The position numbers were made by a program, and so were the translations under genes. Under the pieces are notes generated by a model. The model was not told the DNA's origin. It made no database searches and saw nothing but the letters and a program-made list of their open reading frames with translations. Of a DNA stretch of 64,000 nucleotides, positions 51,301-62,800 are shown piece by piece. The stretch is from Saxidomus purpurata (Eukaryota > Mollusca > Bivalvia > Venerida > Veneridae), in assembly GCA_022818135.1 (NCBI GenBank), contig JAFMSR010000012.1, positions 24,134,564 to 24,198,563 on the forward strand, read 5' to 3'. How positions within the stretch are numbered: position 1 is the first letter of the stretch; every line of letters starts with the position of its first letter.

Positions 51301-54300
51301 CCTTATTAAATTATCTGTGTTTGAATACGTTAACTGTCTTGTGGTTAACCAGTGTCTTTCTTTGTTTAGGAACATTAATTTGCAAAAATATGCTACATGT
51401 ACATTGTACATGTATGTTTGTACTTTAGACAAAGGCATGTTAGAATTATTATTGTTGATATACACGTAAAATGTAGTATTGCCTCAGACTTTTGAACTTT
51501 ATGGATGATTAACGATAGTTTTGTACTTTTCAAAAGTTAAGAGTAAAGAAGTCTGCCGTAATCTTTTGTTGTTTAAAAACTACATCTTTAATGCTATGCA
51601 GATTTAGAGTATCCCAGAACAGGAAAGACAAAGAAACTGCTTGAAAAAAAAATTCAGTGACCTTCAGTCAACCTGTAAATAAATGAAATGCTGATTCAAA
51701 GAAGCATTAAACTGCCAGAAAAAGGTACATTATTTAAAGAGAGGATTCTGGACAGTAATTTTGCTATGGAAAAAGATAGTACACGCAAATGTAATTAATG
51801 CCTTACATTTGATCTATTATGAACATTGAACCTACATCCCGAAAGCCAAAGGGTTTTTTCACAATGTATGTGAAGGATACAACTTTTGTCATAAAAATCC
51901 CTAATTTTAAGAACATACCCTAAATTGCTTTATCATTCACAAGATACATGTAATATTTTATTCTAAGTTGTTCTATCTGAGACAAGGGCCTGCGTGATCC
52001 ATGTTGCTGTGGAAATTCAAAATTCCAATATTAAAATTGAAGTCTTTAGGGGATTATGTGCATTACTGTTATTCATAAGCCTGAGACATTGCATTTTATA
52101 GCTTCTAAAAGGTAGTTTGAACATGCAACAGCAATGCATGCACTTTCTTTCATACGATGCAAAAGCACTTTATGATAGCCTTGAGCGGGAATATATCATG
52201 TCAGACAAATGTAAACTGAGCATGCCTGATGTTTATTATTACACCAGTTCTTCTTCCTTGTTATTCCAATGGGGTATTGAGGCAACCTTTGCAGCGACAA
52301 AGAAGCCTTATGTTTTGTCATACAGGAAATGAATTGACGTCTGTGATGCGTATTGCGTCTGACAATCATTTATTTATAACATTGATGGTTTTAATGTATT
52401 AAACACCTAATGCTGAAAAGCTTGTTGTTGGAATTCTGATAACAGGGAAAGTACAAATGTACCGCCAGAGTGATAAACTTGAAATCTGTTCATACATGTT
52501 TGTTACTTGCATTTGTATGATAGGCTTATGGTACATACAACCTTTTGAAATTTAGTTCTTTGAATGTAGTGACAGTCACAATTGTCAAGTTGGTAAGGTC
52601 ACCAACTGTTATTTTATCATTCAACTGCTTTCTGATTGGTTGAGACAACCTGACTCTTCATTTTAGAAAAATTTGCTGTTTCTTGCCAATGAAAGTCCTT
52701 CTTAGGACCGTGGTACAGTGTGTTAGAATACATGTATACCATATTTGTACTTTATACCTTGATATGTACATGTAGCTTTGTAATTAATACATTATTTATT
52801 TGATTGTTTCAGACCGGCTCACCAGTTTGGGAAGATTTCACCAGCAAAGCTACAAAACTTCACACCTCACTCAAGTAAGTTTTCCACATTGTTTTAAAAA
52901 AAGACGTGCTACTTGAGAGAGAGAGTTTTGAGAACCAGTTTTGGTCTGAACCAGTCCTACATGTGCATTGTATGTATAAGTGTACATCAGTGCTGTTCTA
53001 GGGAAAAATGGACGATTGGTGGATGTACAAAAATGGAAGATGTATAGATTAATAGGAAGAGACTTTCTATGTTCTTTAGAACAAGTGCGGATGAACACTA
53101 ATATTTATATATTCAATGAAAATGCAGTATTTCTAGCAATTTCTTGATCACATGGGTTGCTTACACAATCATATTCAATGAATGATTTTAATAATTATAG
53201 TACTAAAGGTTTTAGTCATTTAATGGAATTTAAAACGTAGTGAAAAAGACAAAGACGGCAATTTTGCTGATGACAAATAGAGCTGCCAACTCAACTGCCC
53301 TGTGTCATCTTCAAAAATTATTTGGTTAAAGTCACATTTCATGTCAACATTGTTCTATGATTCAGAACTAAAACTGGTATACTGAATTGTTTTTCTGTAA
53401 AAAGTATCAATGTCAGAGTTTGACAGGTATTGATGTAGCAATATAATCTGTGATAGCCATCATAGATATGTAACATTTGTTAGGTAGGTAATTGTGCAAG
53501 CCTTTCCCCCAGGTGTGCTCATTATATTTACTGCATTGTGAGAATTACAAATGGTAACAGAAGACAGCAGTCTTTGTTTCTTTCAGTTTTAGTTTCTTTA
53601 TTTTTCTTAAATAAAACTTTATAAAGCTTTTTAAACAGCATTTTTATGACTGATTTTTTTTCTTCTAAAGTTTAAAGCCCACTTCGCAATTAATTGTGAT
53701 GTACTTAAAATAGATAAATAGGTATTGGTGTCCCATACACAGTGCCCCATTTGAGTGGGGAGCACTCTCATTTACCTTTGAAGTGTTTGCATATTACATG
53801 TACTGTTTGAAAAGAAATTGCACTCCTGAGGTGTGCTAGATCGCAAAAAAAAAAAATGAATGGTAAAAAATAATGCAATGTATTATTTCAAGGAGACATA
53901 AAAGAAAAACAGCTTTGTATTGAGCAGTTTCAATATATAGGGTATGCCTTACACACATTGAACTAGTACTGTAAGTCGTACAGATTAACTACCGGAATAC
54001 TACCGAAATACCGGATACCCGGAAAAAAGTAATATCTTACAATCTATGTATTTACGTTTTTATTTGATCATGACATGTATTAGGAAGAAATTTTGTAAAT
54101 CATTGAATTATCAGGTTGTAGTTTGCGTATTTTACCGTGAAATATTGAGGTTGTATATTCAAGCGATCCGCCATTTTCAAAGCAAGACTCGCGGTGCCAA
54201 ACATCAAAAGGAACAGCGCAGAAATCATGAAGACAAATATTTTTATCAAACGATACTGGAAAAATTCAAATACTCACTGAATTAAATACAAATCTCATTA

Positions 54301-54972
54301 AACTGTCGACCAGTATTACTCGGCGTTTCTGGAATAGGTCAATCGCTTTGTTTTTCTTACTTGAATCGCCGGCGGAGAATTGCAAACATCCACATACTTA
54401 TTTTTTTGGGGGGGCGGGGGTCGAAAAGTTTCGTCAATTGTTACCACACATTCTTACCATTGACGTGTTCTATCTTAGGGACATGCACATCATAGTTTGT
54501 GTGCAAAAAATATAATAGATACAGCATACATGTGATTCTTAATTCAGACTTGTGTACATTATTGATTTTTGCGGGTATTCCGGTATTTCGGTAGTATTCC
54601 GGTATTTCGGTTAGTCGTGTGACCCCTGTAAGTCACTTTAAATTTGCGCGACAAACTTTTTTTGAATTTTAATCTATAGAAACCATGAATTCGCAAACAA
54701 GCGACCCTGTATGTTTCCCGAAATCATTCAGTGTCAGATAATTTTGAATTGGCGAAATGATGAATTTACGAAAGTTCTTTACTGTAAAGTTCTTGCGAAT
54801 ATTTCATGGTTTACAATGTGTAAATAAAATGCTGCAGAGCTGTTTCTGTTAGTGATTCAAATTGTTTTCTGTGTGTAATTTTCCATATATATTTTCAGGT
54901 CAACACTTACTGCTATAGCAGGATTCCTTGATGCCTTTCAGAAGGTCGCTGACATGGCAACGGGGTCAAGAG
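45314..54972 (+). CDS. mtss1: MTSS1 / MIM gene, 5' part (I-BAR domain start), partial
   Basis: Three small exons join in phase to give about 69 residues: 24 from exon 1 (MEGGIDKDIGVYGGLFLTLV then SDMR), then GSPVWEDFTSKATKLHTSLK, then AGFLDAFQKVADMATGSRG. These match the start of the IMD (I-BAR) domain of MTSS1/MTSS2: GGLFQTIISDMK, YPVWEDFINKAGKLQ and AAFLDAFQKVADMATNTRG, as remembered. Family knowledge: MTSS1 binds PI(4,5)P2 membrane and bends it outward, interacts with actin through a C-terminal WH2 motif, and acts at cell protrusions, junctions and cilia. The next expected exon (conserved start R-E-I-G-S-A-L-T-R) is not found up to 64000, so most of the gene lies downstream. Invertebrates usually have one gene for the MTSS1/MTSS2 pair. 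Confidence 0.88.
45680..47090. repeat. CpG-richer insert with internal direct repeats in MTSS1 intron 1
   Basis: The words 'ctatattttcccct' occur near both edges (45711 and 47050). 'tggcgaattttagtggcgcc' (45994) and 'tggcgatttgttggcgcaaa' (46927) form a second pair. CG dinucleotides are more frequent than around it. A young or unusual insert is possible; no protein recognised. Confidence 0.4.
47150..47330 (-). repeat. GATCATGATC hairpin repeat, reverse copy
   Basis: 'gagcatgatcagcctcattt', 'cagcctgatcatgatcttca' and then the reverse of the 'ggacttgtctatcttt' block at the end. Confidence 0.65.
47340..52810. other. MTSS1 intron 1, remainder
   Basis: About 5.5 kb of AT-rich non-coding sequence. 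Short frames here (for example 51151-51465 and 52117-52332) show no recognisable family. No RNA gene or well-bounded repeat was identified. Confidence 0.45.
52813..52874 (+). CDS. mtss1: MTSS1 exon 2
   Basis: Encodes TGSPVWEDFTSKATKLHTSL plus two bases, between tgtttcag and gtaagt. PVWEDF..KA.KL is the signature of helix 1 of the MTSS I-BAR domain. Confidence 0.88.
52875..53966. other. MTSS1 intron 2, first part
   Basis: Non-coding, AT-rich; nothing recognised. Confidence 0.4.
53967..54831. mobile_element. MITE family B interrupted by another element
   Basis: The outer element starts tactgtaagtc (53967) and resumes at ctgtaagtcactttaaattt (54626), ending 'gcgaatatttcatggtttac' aatg. The interior is shared with 33320-33482. 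The insert is 53978-54625. Confidence 0.65.
53978..54625. mobile_element. hAT-like inverted-repeat element
   Basis: About 650 bases with long inverted ends: 'taccggaatactaccgaaat' on the left and 'atttcggtagtattccggta' on the right. Identical ctgtaagtc (53969-53977 and 54626-54634) flanks it, giving an 8-9 base target duplication. A 79-codon frame inside (54046-54285) shows no transposase motif. The hAT label rests on duplication size only. Confidence 0.7.
54899..54972 (+). CDS. mtss1: MTSS1 exon 3
   Basis: Encodes STLTAIAGFLDAFQKVADMA then TGSR, between attttcag and gtatgt; ends in phase 1. FLDAFQKVADMAT is almost identical to the vertebrate proteins. Confidence 0.9.
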
Positions 54973-55220
54973 GTATGTTGTAGATGTATATTTCTTGCAA
55001 ACAGAGATTAGCAAAATCCATGGCAGTGACAAATACACTTCTTCATGATCTTTTCATGCCATACCATGCCAAAAATAGACACTTCAGTTAAATAAGTATG
55101 TTGCAAAGTATGAACATGAGTTTTTCGACGTAGTCGTATACTTTTGATTTGAACTTCCGTTGGTATGGACGCGTTGCTAACCAACTTCGTTATAATGTGA
55201 CCAATCAGAATCTGCAAATT

Positions 55221-55500
55221 ACTGGCTAGCGTTGGTACCGGAATAAGCAGTGTACGCCTGGGAGCCTTCTGAAACACAAAAGTGTATATTTTTATATTAT
55301 AGTTATTTATAATAAATCATGTGCAAAAAAAGAAAAAACAGAACACGTTAGTCAAGGTTTCTGGACAGTACGAAGATCAACTTTGTATTCAACGAGGTGT
55401 TGTCCGGGGCGGACATCTAGCGTCATTGATTATTGGCTAGCGTTGGTGCCGGAATAAGCAGTGTACGCCCGGGAGCCTTCTGAAACACAAAAGTGTTTAT
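55221..55500 (+). repeat. Direct repeat pair, 69 bp
   Basis: tggctagcgttggtaccgga ... gaaacacaaaagtgt at 55221-55289 recurs with three or four changes at 55432-55500, 211 bases further on. Confidence 0.85.
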
Positions 55501-58060
55501 TACGTCACCTGCGTCGACCATCTTTTTTTAAGATATTACTTGTTTCAAATTGAGATCATGGAAAAACAAACCTAACAGGTTGAGGGAAACTTTTCAACCT
55601 CTAAAGCCCACTGACTATAAAATAATACTCAATGAATGAATTTGGTATGTTAACCTTGACCCTTGATTCCAGTATATCCTGGCAATTACATTGTAAGTTG
55701 TGTGACCTGATGACTCAAATAAATTTGTTTTATTTATTTTGTATCTCTATGACATAGAATCTTGATTCCAAAGAAGTCTGTTTTTCTGTATACATCAGCA
55801 AAATGTGTGTTTTTGAGATACATTTTTACTTAGATTGTAACCACAGCTCAGTTGGGGGTTGAGGAGGAAAGAAAATGGAATTTTCCACCTGTTAACATTA
55901 TAATGCTTGGTTAATGTGTTAGATAAAATACCATTTCAAAGTTCAAGGAAGTCTGTGGTGAGAATATTCCAATGTTTGCATACACAGAATGAGACTTATT
56001 AAAGTAACCGCTGCTGTGCATGGTGTTTTGTTTTTACCTCTTTTGGGACAAGCCCAGTATTATCAAGATTTGGCATTTTTGAGCTGGCTGGGAAAAGTTG
56101 AAATCAGGGGAGGGAGACTTGAAAACATGCAAATTGTGTATGAAAAAGTTTTTTTTTGCTTATGGAAAGGGGTTCCTGTATCAGGCAAGAATGTAAAAAG
56201 AAAGTCATGCTGATAGTTGATGCCAGAATTTGTTACATAAAAAGTGTGAAGTCATATTATTTGCACCAGGCTTTAGCAGATATGGCAGAAAGACCTGCAA
56301 AATATTGCCAATATTTTCCAGAAACATTGCGTTTTTTTGGTAGCCGTTTGATCAGACAAATTGCCTACATGCTGTATATATTGTCTAATTTATTAAAGGT
56401 TGATTTATCTTGTTTAGACAGGTGCCCTTTGATGAACCTGTAAATTGGTGTCAGAGGGAAACATTCGTAATACATTGAATAAACAGTTACGAAAGAACCA
56501 GAATTGTGTAAATACACAAGAAATGCCTAACCAGGCAACTGGTCGCTGTGTTGCATGCAATGAAAAAGCAGTGATGAATTTTGCTGGAAGGAACACAGTT
56601 TTATGTTACATGTATTTTTGTAATAATCACCTATGTTTGAAGTCATGTGAGGCATAATAAAACTATATACATTTTTGATAAGACGCTTGTATAACCAAAC
56701 TCAGACTCCAACCCTTCTGTGTGTTGCTAAACAAAACTCATGATGTAACTATGCTGTCTTGCGTAGGACCAGACACTGACAAAACATGTTTAGGGACAAG
56801 GGATTGGAGAACCCATAAAAACGTCATATTAGTATTTCAGAAGAAAGGGAATACATAACAGATTCTATTAATATATGACATGTCAGCAAATATTTGTGGC
56901 AAAAACTATTTACATATAAATGTACGTAAAGTACGTTCATGACTTTGCCTTTTGGCAAATGCTTTTTCTCTGTGTTACTATTTAACATTATGCTGCATAT
57001 AAAAAATAATGTACTAAAAAGCCTCGGATCTGATGGTTTGATTATTGTAATGAAAGGGAAAAGTTTCGTTTGACTTTGGTTTTGATGTTACTGACATGTT
57101 GTACAGAGATATTATAGTAACTAATCAGATGACACCTTACTTTACACGAGGTGTTAATTGCTGTAATAAACATAGTGACAGGTGATTAATATTTCCTTAG
57201 TGGATGAGCAGAGTAGGTGTCGTGGTTTTTAAAACTATATACATGTCTCGCAAACCTCGAACATTTATGAAATTAAGGTGCGAACATACAGTGAATTTAT
57301 CATGCATGTTCACTAAATAAATGTTGTTTTTTTTGTGTGTTTTTTTCGACCACAAGTGCATTGATACTGACAGGTTTAGTAAATACATATTTGGTTAGAT
57401 CTGTTTATGAGTAATAAACATAATCATTATGATACATGCATTCAATGTTTCAGTGTTGCAAAGCAATTTGCTGGGGCTGCCTATAATTAACTGAAGTTGT
57501 AAAAATAATTTTTAAAGAATGCTATTTATAAAATACTTTTTTCTAAATTCAAGCAGTAAGTGATTTGACAGAGAACCATTTAAGCTTGAACTTGAACTCC
57601 TTCATTGTGCATTCGAAACTTCTTTTGAGGGAAAAAAGTTTTCCTTATAGCCATCTGTTACTTCATTGCGTATAAAAAATATTAATATGCTTTCTAAGAA
57701 ATGTGCACACACTTGTTTATAAGCAAAGGAAGCAAATGGGTATTGTCGGTGTAATTTTATAACCCAAACTAAAATTACGGAAACTTAGTCTCGCGATAAT
57801 AAATTCATTTTATATTAGTTGAATGACGATTGGCCTATATATTCATTTTGGATGAAAAGCAACTGGCATATGTAGGACAAGATAATTCATTATGCAAAAA
57901 CTTTAGTCTGTTTGTGTCATTTATTGTCACTTTATGAAATGACTTCCGCAAACTTATGAATGAAATTATGTCTTCTTCTGTGCTCTAATGATAAAATTTG
58001 ATAAGTTGAATAGATCTCCTGACTTCTTTAACCATTTTCCTGCCGACGACAAAATCCTGT
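55501..58060. other. MTSS1 intron 3, first part
   Basis: AT-rich, non-coding. Frames at 55989-56657 are not recognisable as any family and lack conserved features. Confidence 0.4.
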
Positions 58061-58064
58061 CTTT

Positions 58065-58105
58065 TTGACAAATGCAGATCATGATCTGTGCTGTTTGCTT
58101 GCGAT
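58065..58105. repeat. GATCATGATC stem, isolated
   Basis: 'caaatgcagatcatgatctg' alone; a short relic of the hairpin repeat family. Confidence 0.5.
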
Positions 58106-58109
58106 TTAG

Positions 58110-61100
58110 ACCTGGAACTCTTTTTAGAGCGTCCCATTGAATAATTAACGCTTTTTCCAAAATGAAAGATGGATTGGTACAATGTTAAAATTTGGCAGGA
58201 TAAGGATGTCAAGACACTCTTCGAAGGGTCTCGGAGCTTTATTTCTCAAATCTATATCTGTTTTATTTGCTATTATTTTTATTACTTTAATTGATTTCTT
58301 GGAATCAGTGAAGTTGATTTTAATTACAGAGCCATGTTTCTCCCAAAGCAAAGAAGAATCCTTTATAGCGTTAACGACTTACTGTCATCCTGTTTACATG
58401 ATATTATGGTTATCCTGTAAACAGGATGTGAAGGACCCCTCTCAAAATGTCAGTGCTGAGTCAGATTACTGAAAAATAATTTCTGTTCCCGTTCTTTGTT
58501 TGTCTGCAGCTGGGTGTCTGCTTCCATATACATCTGCTGCCACTATAGTTCAACACTGCTAAAGGAAGCAGGGCATAAATGTTCTCCTCTACATTTATTG
58601 TAGACAATTACAATTAGCTGAAAGTGAAAGTATGGCTAACTGGACCTTGTTGATCTGTAGTTGTGGTTTTGGATTTGTTTTATTTTTTTATGAATCAAAA
58701 CCAGAAAGTATATTAAGCTAGTGTCAGCGTTTTTTATAGCGTATCCTTAAGTTAGGTCACAAGGCCAATGCAGCCTCTTTTCATTGCTTGTTTTGCATAA
58801 ATTACATCGTTTCTGCCGTCTTTTGTGTCTTCCTCTTTGTTATTGTGACAGTAAAAAATTAATTTTAGAATAATTCATGAGTCGGCAAAGGAAATAAGTG
58901 GTATTATGTTGAAACTGGAAGGTATTTAGGACGGTGTACTCTGCATTTCATTTAGAATGTTTTTCATTCGATATCGCTAAAACTAAAGATTGATCTAAAT
59001 TTAGAAGAGGCTTTTATTACACAGCATGTTGCACCTTTTCAAAAGCGTTAAATGTTTTTTCTGTTTGCTTTGTATTTTATCTTCTTGTTTGGACAGACAG
59101 TCAGTGACTTAGTTATATGTAAGTTCGGAATATATATTAAGCTATGATAATCTCACAGCTTACAAAAGGCATGAAATAGAATTTGACCAACTTTTTCATG
59201 AGAAAATGGCAAAAAAGAACAATTTTCAAGTGTTATCAGAACAAAAAAGGAAAAATAAGAAATCAAAACCTGCCAACCTTAAATTTTAGCTATTAAATCA
59301 ACAAAAAATCTAACATAATTTACAAAAATGCCCAACGATTTTTGTCTTCCACAATAATTGTTGTGTAATAAATATAGAGTACTTGTCAATAAATGTAAAC
59401 AAAAGGCAAATTCATAACTGATTATTATCTTTTTTGAAGTTAGACTGTATGGTTGAGATAGGATTCTATATCAGTGTATGTATCACACGCTGCACTGAGC
59501 AATCTGTGTGCGTGCATGCATTTTTTTTGTGAGGTTTCCATGTAAAACCAAGCTTATCAGGGGCGTGCAAGTTATTTAATCAAGTAAATTTCTGTGCACT
59601 ATTATACAGACCTTGGCCAGCCAAATAATTGTCACAATTAAAATGTTTACAGAGATATTAGAGAAAAAAAATTCAAACTTTTAATTTTAAAATCAAGGTA
59701 ACTATATATCTAAGCTTTGTTGGTTTTACCTTTCCTTGATGGTTTAAACTGGAAAATCACTACCAATTAAGACAGTTAGGCAGACTAGGAATACCTAACA
59801 TCAAGACTCTAGTTCTATGAATAAAGTTAGGAATAATATAATAATTTCAGTACAATAGTTATTTTACCTTCACCCTAGACTGTCTGGAATAGGATCTTTT
59901 GTAATTTAATCAATGACTATCGGATTAAGCGATCTGTCTGTTGTACTATGATACATGGGTATATTTAGACTATGAAATACTGGCTCGGTTCAAATCAAGA
60001 AAACACACAAATTTGATCATGTAAGCTTATTGAATGATTGGAAATACATTGAAAGACTTAATAAATAATTTAACCCTTAAACCTCGTATGATATCTTAAA
60101 AAAACTTGCCCAGTTTTGAATTGAGAAGTTGCCGTGCAGCCTCGACAGGAGTGACACCCTGGGGGTCACAGAAATGTTGTTCTGGAGAGGTTGATTCCAG
60201 AAAGAAAAAGAAATGATCTGCACAAGTTGCAATGGCAGAATCTATAGCCACTACCATGCTGTTTATAAAAAGAGTTTGATAATGTTTATCTTCAATGTTT
60301 TGTTTATACTAATCTGTTTCAGTTTGATTGTGGACTAATATTGATGGCTGTTGAGACAGACAGACAGACAGTCCACTCTTGATAAAATGAAGTGATTTTC
60401 TGAGACAGAGACAGCTATGTGACAAAAGGTGTCTAAGTCTGAGGACACACATGAAGTGGTTTGAATGAAGATTGAACTTCACAGGGAACATTGTAACCAC
60501 TTCACCAATGAGGATTATACATATATTTTTTGTCTTGTATGAGTTGTCTACTGAAAATAAGAATAATAAGCAACAGATTTTTGTAAAAACTGTTTTGTTT
60601 GGTAATTTAATTGTCAAAGTGGGCAAGGGGAGTTAAGCGAGTTAGATTTTGCTGACCATTATATAATACTGCTCACTAAAGTGACATGCTTAGTTTTTGT
60701 TTGTTCGAACCTCATTGTAGGCAAACAAATCGTGTGTAACTTTATAAACTGTTGATAGACTTAATTTAGCTCAGAATTGGATTTACTGAAGTGGGAAGGG
60801 AATTACGTGTTTGAAAAATTATAATGATCATATCTTAATGTTCCATAACATCGAGATTTTAATAGTTCCAATTCAGGTATTGAGTTTCACTGTATCATGC
60901 GCTGAATACAGAATTATGGCGTGATCAAGTCTGACTCACATGTAGGCGTTGAGTCTATAGGCATCTATGAGGCACAGAAGTCACGTATTTTGACTTTGCA
61001 TCAAAAATATAAAAAAATGATATGTGTGATAAGTGTGAAATGTATTTTAACAGCTCTTAGTCATGCAATATTATGGAAATACAGTTTAACCATTGTACTT

Positions 61101-61260
61101 TGTAGCCCATGGATAACCTTCCTGTTGCCCCAGGAAGTTTCCCTTCAGCAGTGCCAACTATTGCATTAAAAGTCCCCAGCTTCGAAGTGAATCAAATGTA
61201 TCGAGCAGTCACCTGTCACTGTTTAAATCGTAGTTGACTTGAAAATCACTAAACTGCTCA
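58110..61260. other. MTSS1 intron 3, interior
   Basis: Non-coding. A (gaca)n microsatellite lies at 60356-60372. The conserved fourth MTSS1 exon was looked for and not seen. Confidence 0.4.
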
Positions 61261-61261
61261 C

Positions 61262-61400
61262 AGATTGAGGGTTATGGGTTAGAGCCTGGTGCTACTGAGC
61301 TGACTCTGTACGAGAGAAAGTTGGCAGTTTCTTTCAGAGGATGGTTGAGTCTTTTACAGTGGTCTTAGGGAATGATGGGTAAATAATAAATAAATGATGG
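61262..61400 (+). mobile_element. SINE
   Basis: 'gagggttatgggttagagcc' (B-box like) and the tail 'gagaaagttggcagtttctt', 'tcagaggatggttgagtctt'. Confidence 0.6.
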
Positions 61401-61484
61401 GTAGGTGTCAGTCATGAAATCATGAACATTTCAAGCCATTAGACGACGGATGTCTTGATGGGTTCAAATTTTGGACAAGAACGC

Positions 61485-61775
61485 TTGGGGGGTGGGGGGG
61501 GGGGGGGGGGAGGGGGGGGGAAAAAAAGGGGGGTTTTTTAATTTTTTTTGGTTTGATTTTAAAAGAAAAAAATAAAATTTCATAAACCAAAAGATTGAAG
61601 TTGAGATATTAAACAGGTGAAAACCACAGATGGACCAACTTGTCACAATTTTGGGGGGGGTTTTGGGGTGGAAGAGGAGAGAATTTTTTAAAAAAAATAA
61701 AAGAAAAAAAGAAATTTTGGAAAGTAAGTGATTTTGGGGTTTTTTTTTTTTTTTTTTTTTTTGTTTTTTTGGGGG

Positions 61776-61806
<31 letters not shown>

Positions 61807-61872
61807 ATAAGAAAAAAAAACATTCGTCTACAATAAAAAAAGTGTCAGGTTATTTGTCACAAGTTTACGACC

Positions 61873-61907
<35 letters not shown>

Positions 61908-62194
61908 CTGGGGGGGGGGGGGGGGAAAAAAAAAAAAAAAAAGGGGTTTTTTTTGGGGGGGGGGGAGGGGGGGGTATATAAAAAAAGAGTTTGTTATAAG
62001 AAATTCAGGAAGTGATGAAATCACTTTTTTTTGCAAATTCACAATTAGACTTAGTGCGAAAAATGGTTGGCCATGAACTAGCTGAACAATCATGCCTTTG
62101 AAGAAGATATGAAAAAATGTCCTGTCCATAGTGAAACTGATGCGCACTGGATTTGGTCTTTAAAGAGATAGCAAAAGGGTTTTTTGTTTTTTTT

Positions 62195-62225
<31 letters not shown>

Positions 62226-62310
62226 GGGGATGCATGTGATTGTTGGGGGGGGGATAGGAAGGCAAACTGGGGGGGAGGGGGGTTTCAGTCAGGGGGGGGA
62301 AAAAAGCACG
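61485..62310. repeat. G/T/A homopolymer block
   Basis: Runs of up to about 40 G, 24 T and 18 A in one strand sense, separated by ordinary sequence. Predicted frames here encode only poly-Gly, poly-Lys, poly-Phe or poly-Pro. The mix is unlike the rest of the window and suggests base-calling or consensus failure over simple repeats. Confidence 0.7.
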
Positions 62311-62379
62311 ACAAACTAGTTGTTTGTTGGACAGGTCAAATTTGTCCGACAGTCAGATGAGTTATGGGGAGGAGTCTGA

Positions 62380-62800
62380 ATGCATGAAACATGTGTGTAG
62401 TACATAATTAAGGTGTAGAAGGGTTTTGTCATAAAAATTCATGAACTATATGCATTTTAGTCATGAACAGTTGTCCAGAACATGGAGTAAAAATGAGACA
62501 AAGCTTTGGGAGAAACGTCATGAACAGTTCATGCACTTAGCTGAACAGTCTTGAACCATCATAAAAAATTTGTTCTTGAGCGTCATTAGTAATCATGAAC
62601 GTCTAGATATTTGGCAATGAAAGTACTTGAAAAGATGATGCTTTGTTAAGAACTGTTCATGAACTCTTTATTTCATGGACATTTAAAATTTGCCATTTCT
62701 TTAGTTTTTGAAGAACTTTTCAGGAATATTTGACTATTCATGAATATTTCATGAATAATTCATGAACAGTACTGGTTCATTTCGCAGGGGTGATTACCAC
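62380..62800. repeat. Region dense in ATGAACAGT / TTCATGAA words
   Basis: 'gtcatgaacagtt' occurs twice (62460, 62518), and its reverse (aactgttcatgaac) at 62650; 'attcatgaatatttcatgaa' and 'aattcatgaacagtactggt' close the region. The overall arrangement is loosely palindromic, like a decayed inverted-repeat element. Confidence 0.5.

Noticed and set aside
54046..54285. 79-codon frame inside the hAT-like element as a transposase
   Set aside because: Far too short and without a DDE-type or hAT dimerisation motif.
55989..56657. Three consecutive + frames that might be a small gene
   Set aside because: They overlap in different phases, have no recognisable motif and lie within the MTSS1 intron; no codon pattern sets them apart.
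58182..58472. 96-codon frame with a hydrophobic stretch
   Set aside because: No known family, no splice signals or neighbours that support it; a chance frame in AT-rich intron.
60309..60626. 105-codon minus-strand frame
   Set aside because: Low-information sequence over a gaca repeat and intron; no family recognised.
61464..62265. Several overlapping frames of 67-119 codons
   Set aside because: They encode poly-Lys, poly-Phe, poly-Gly or poly-Pro from homopolymer runs; no protein family is visible and the sequence itself is suspect.
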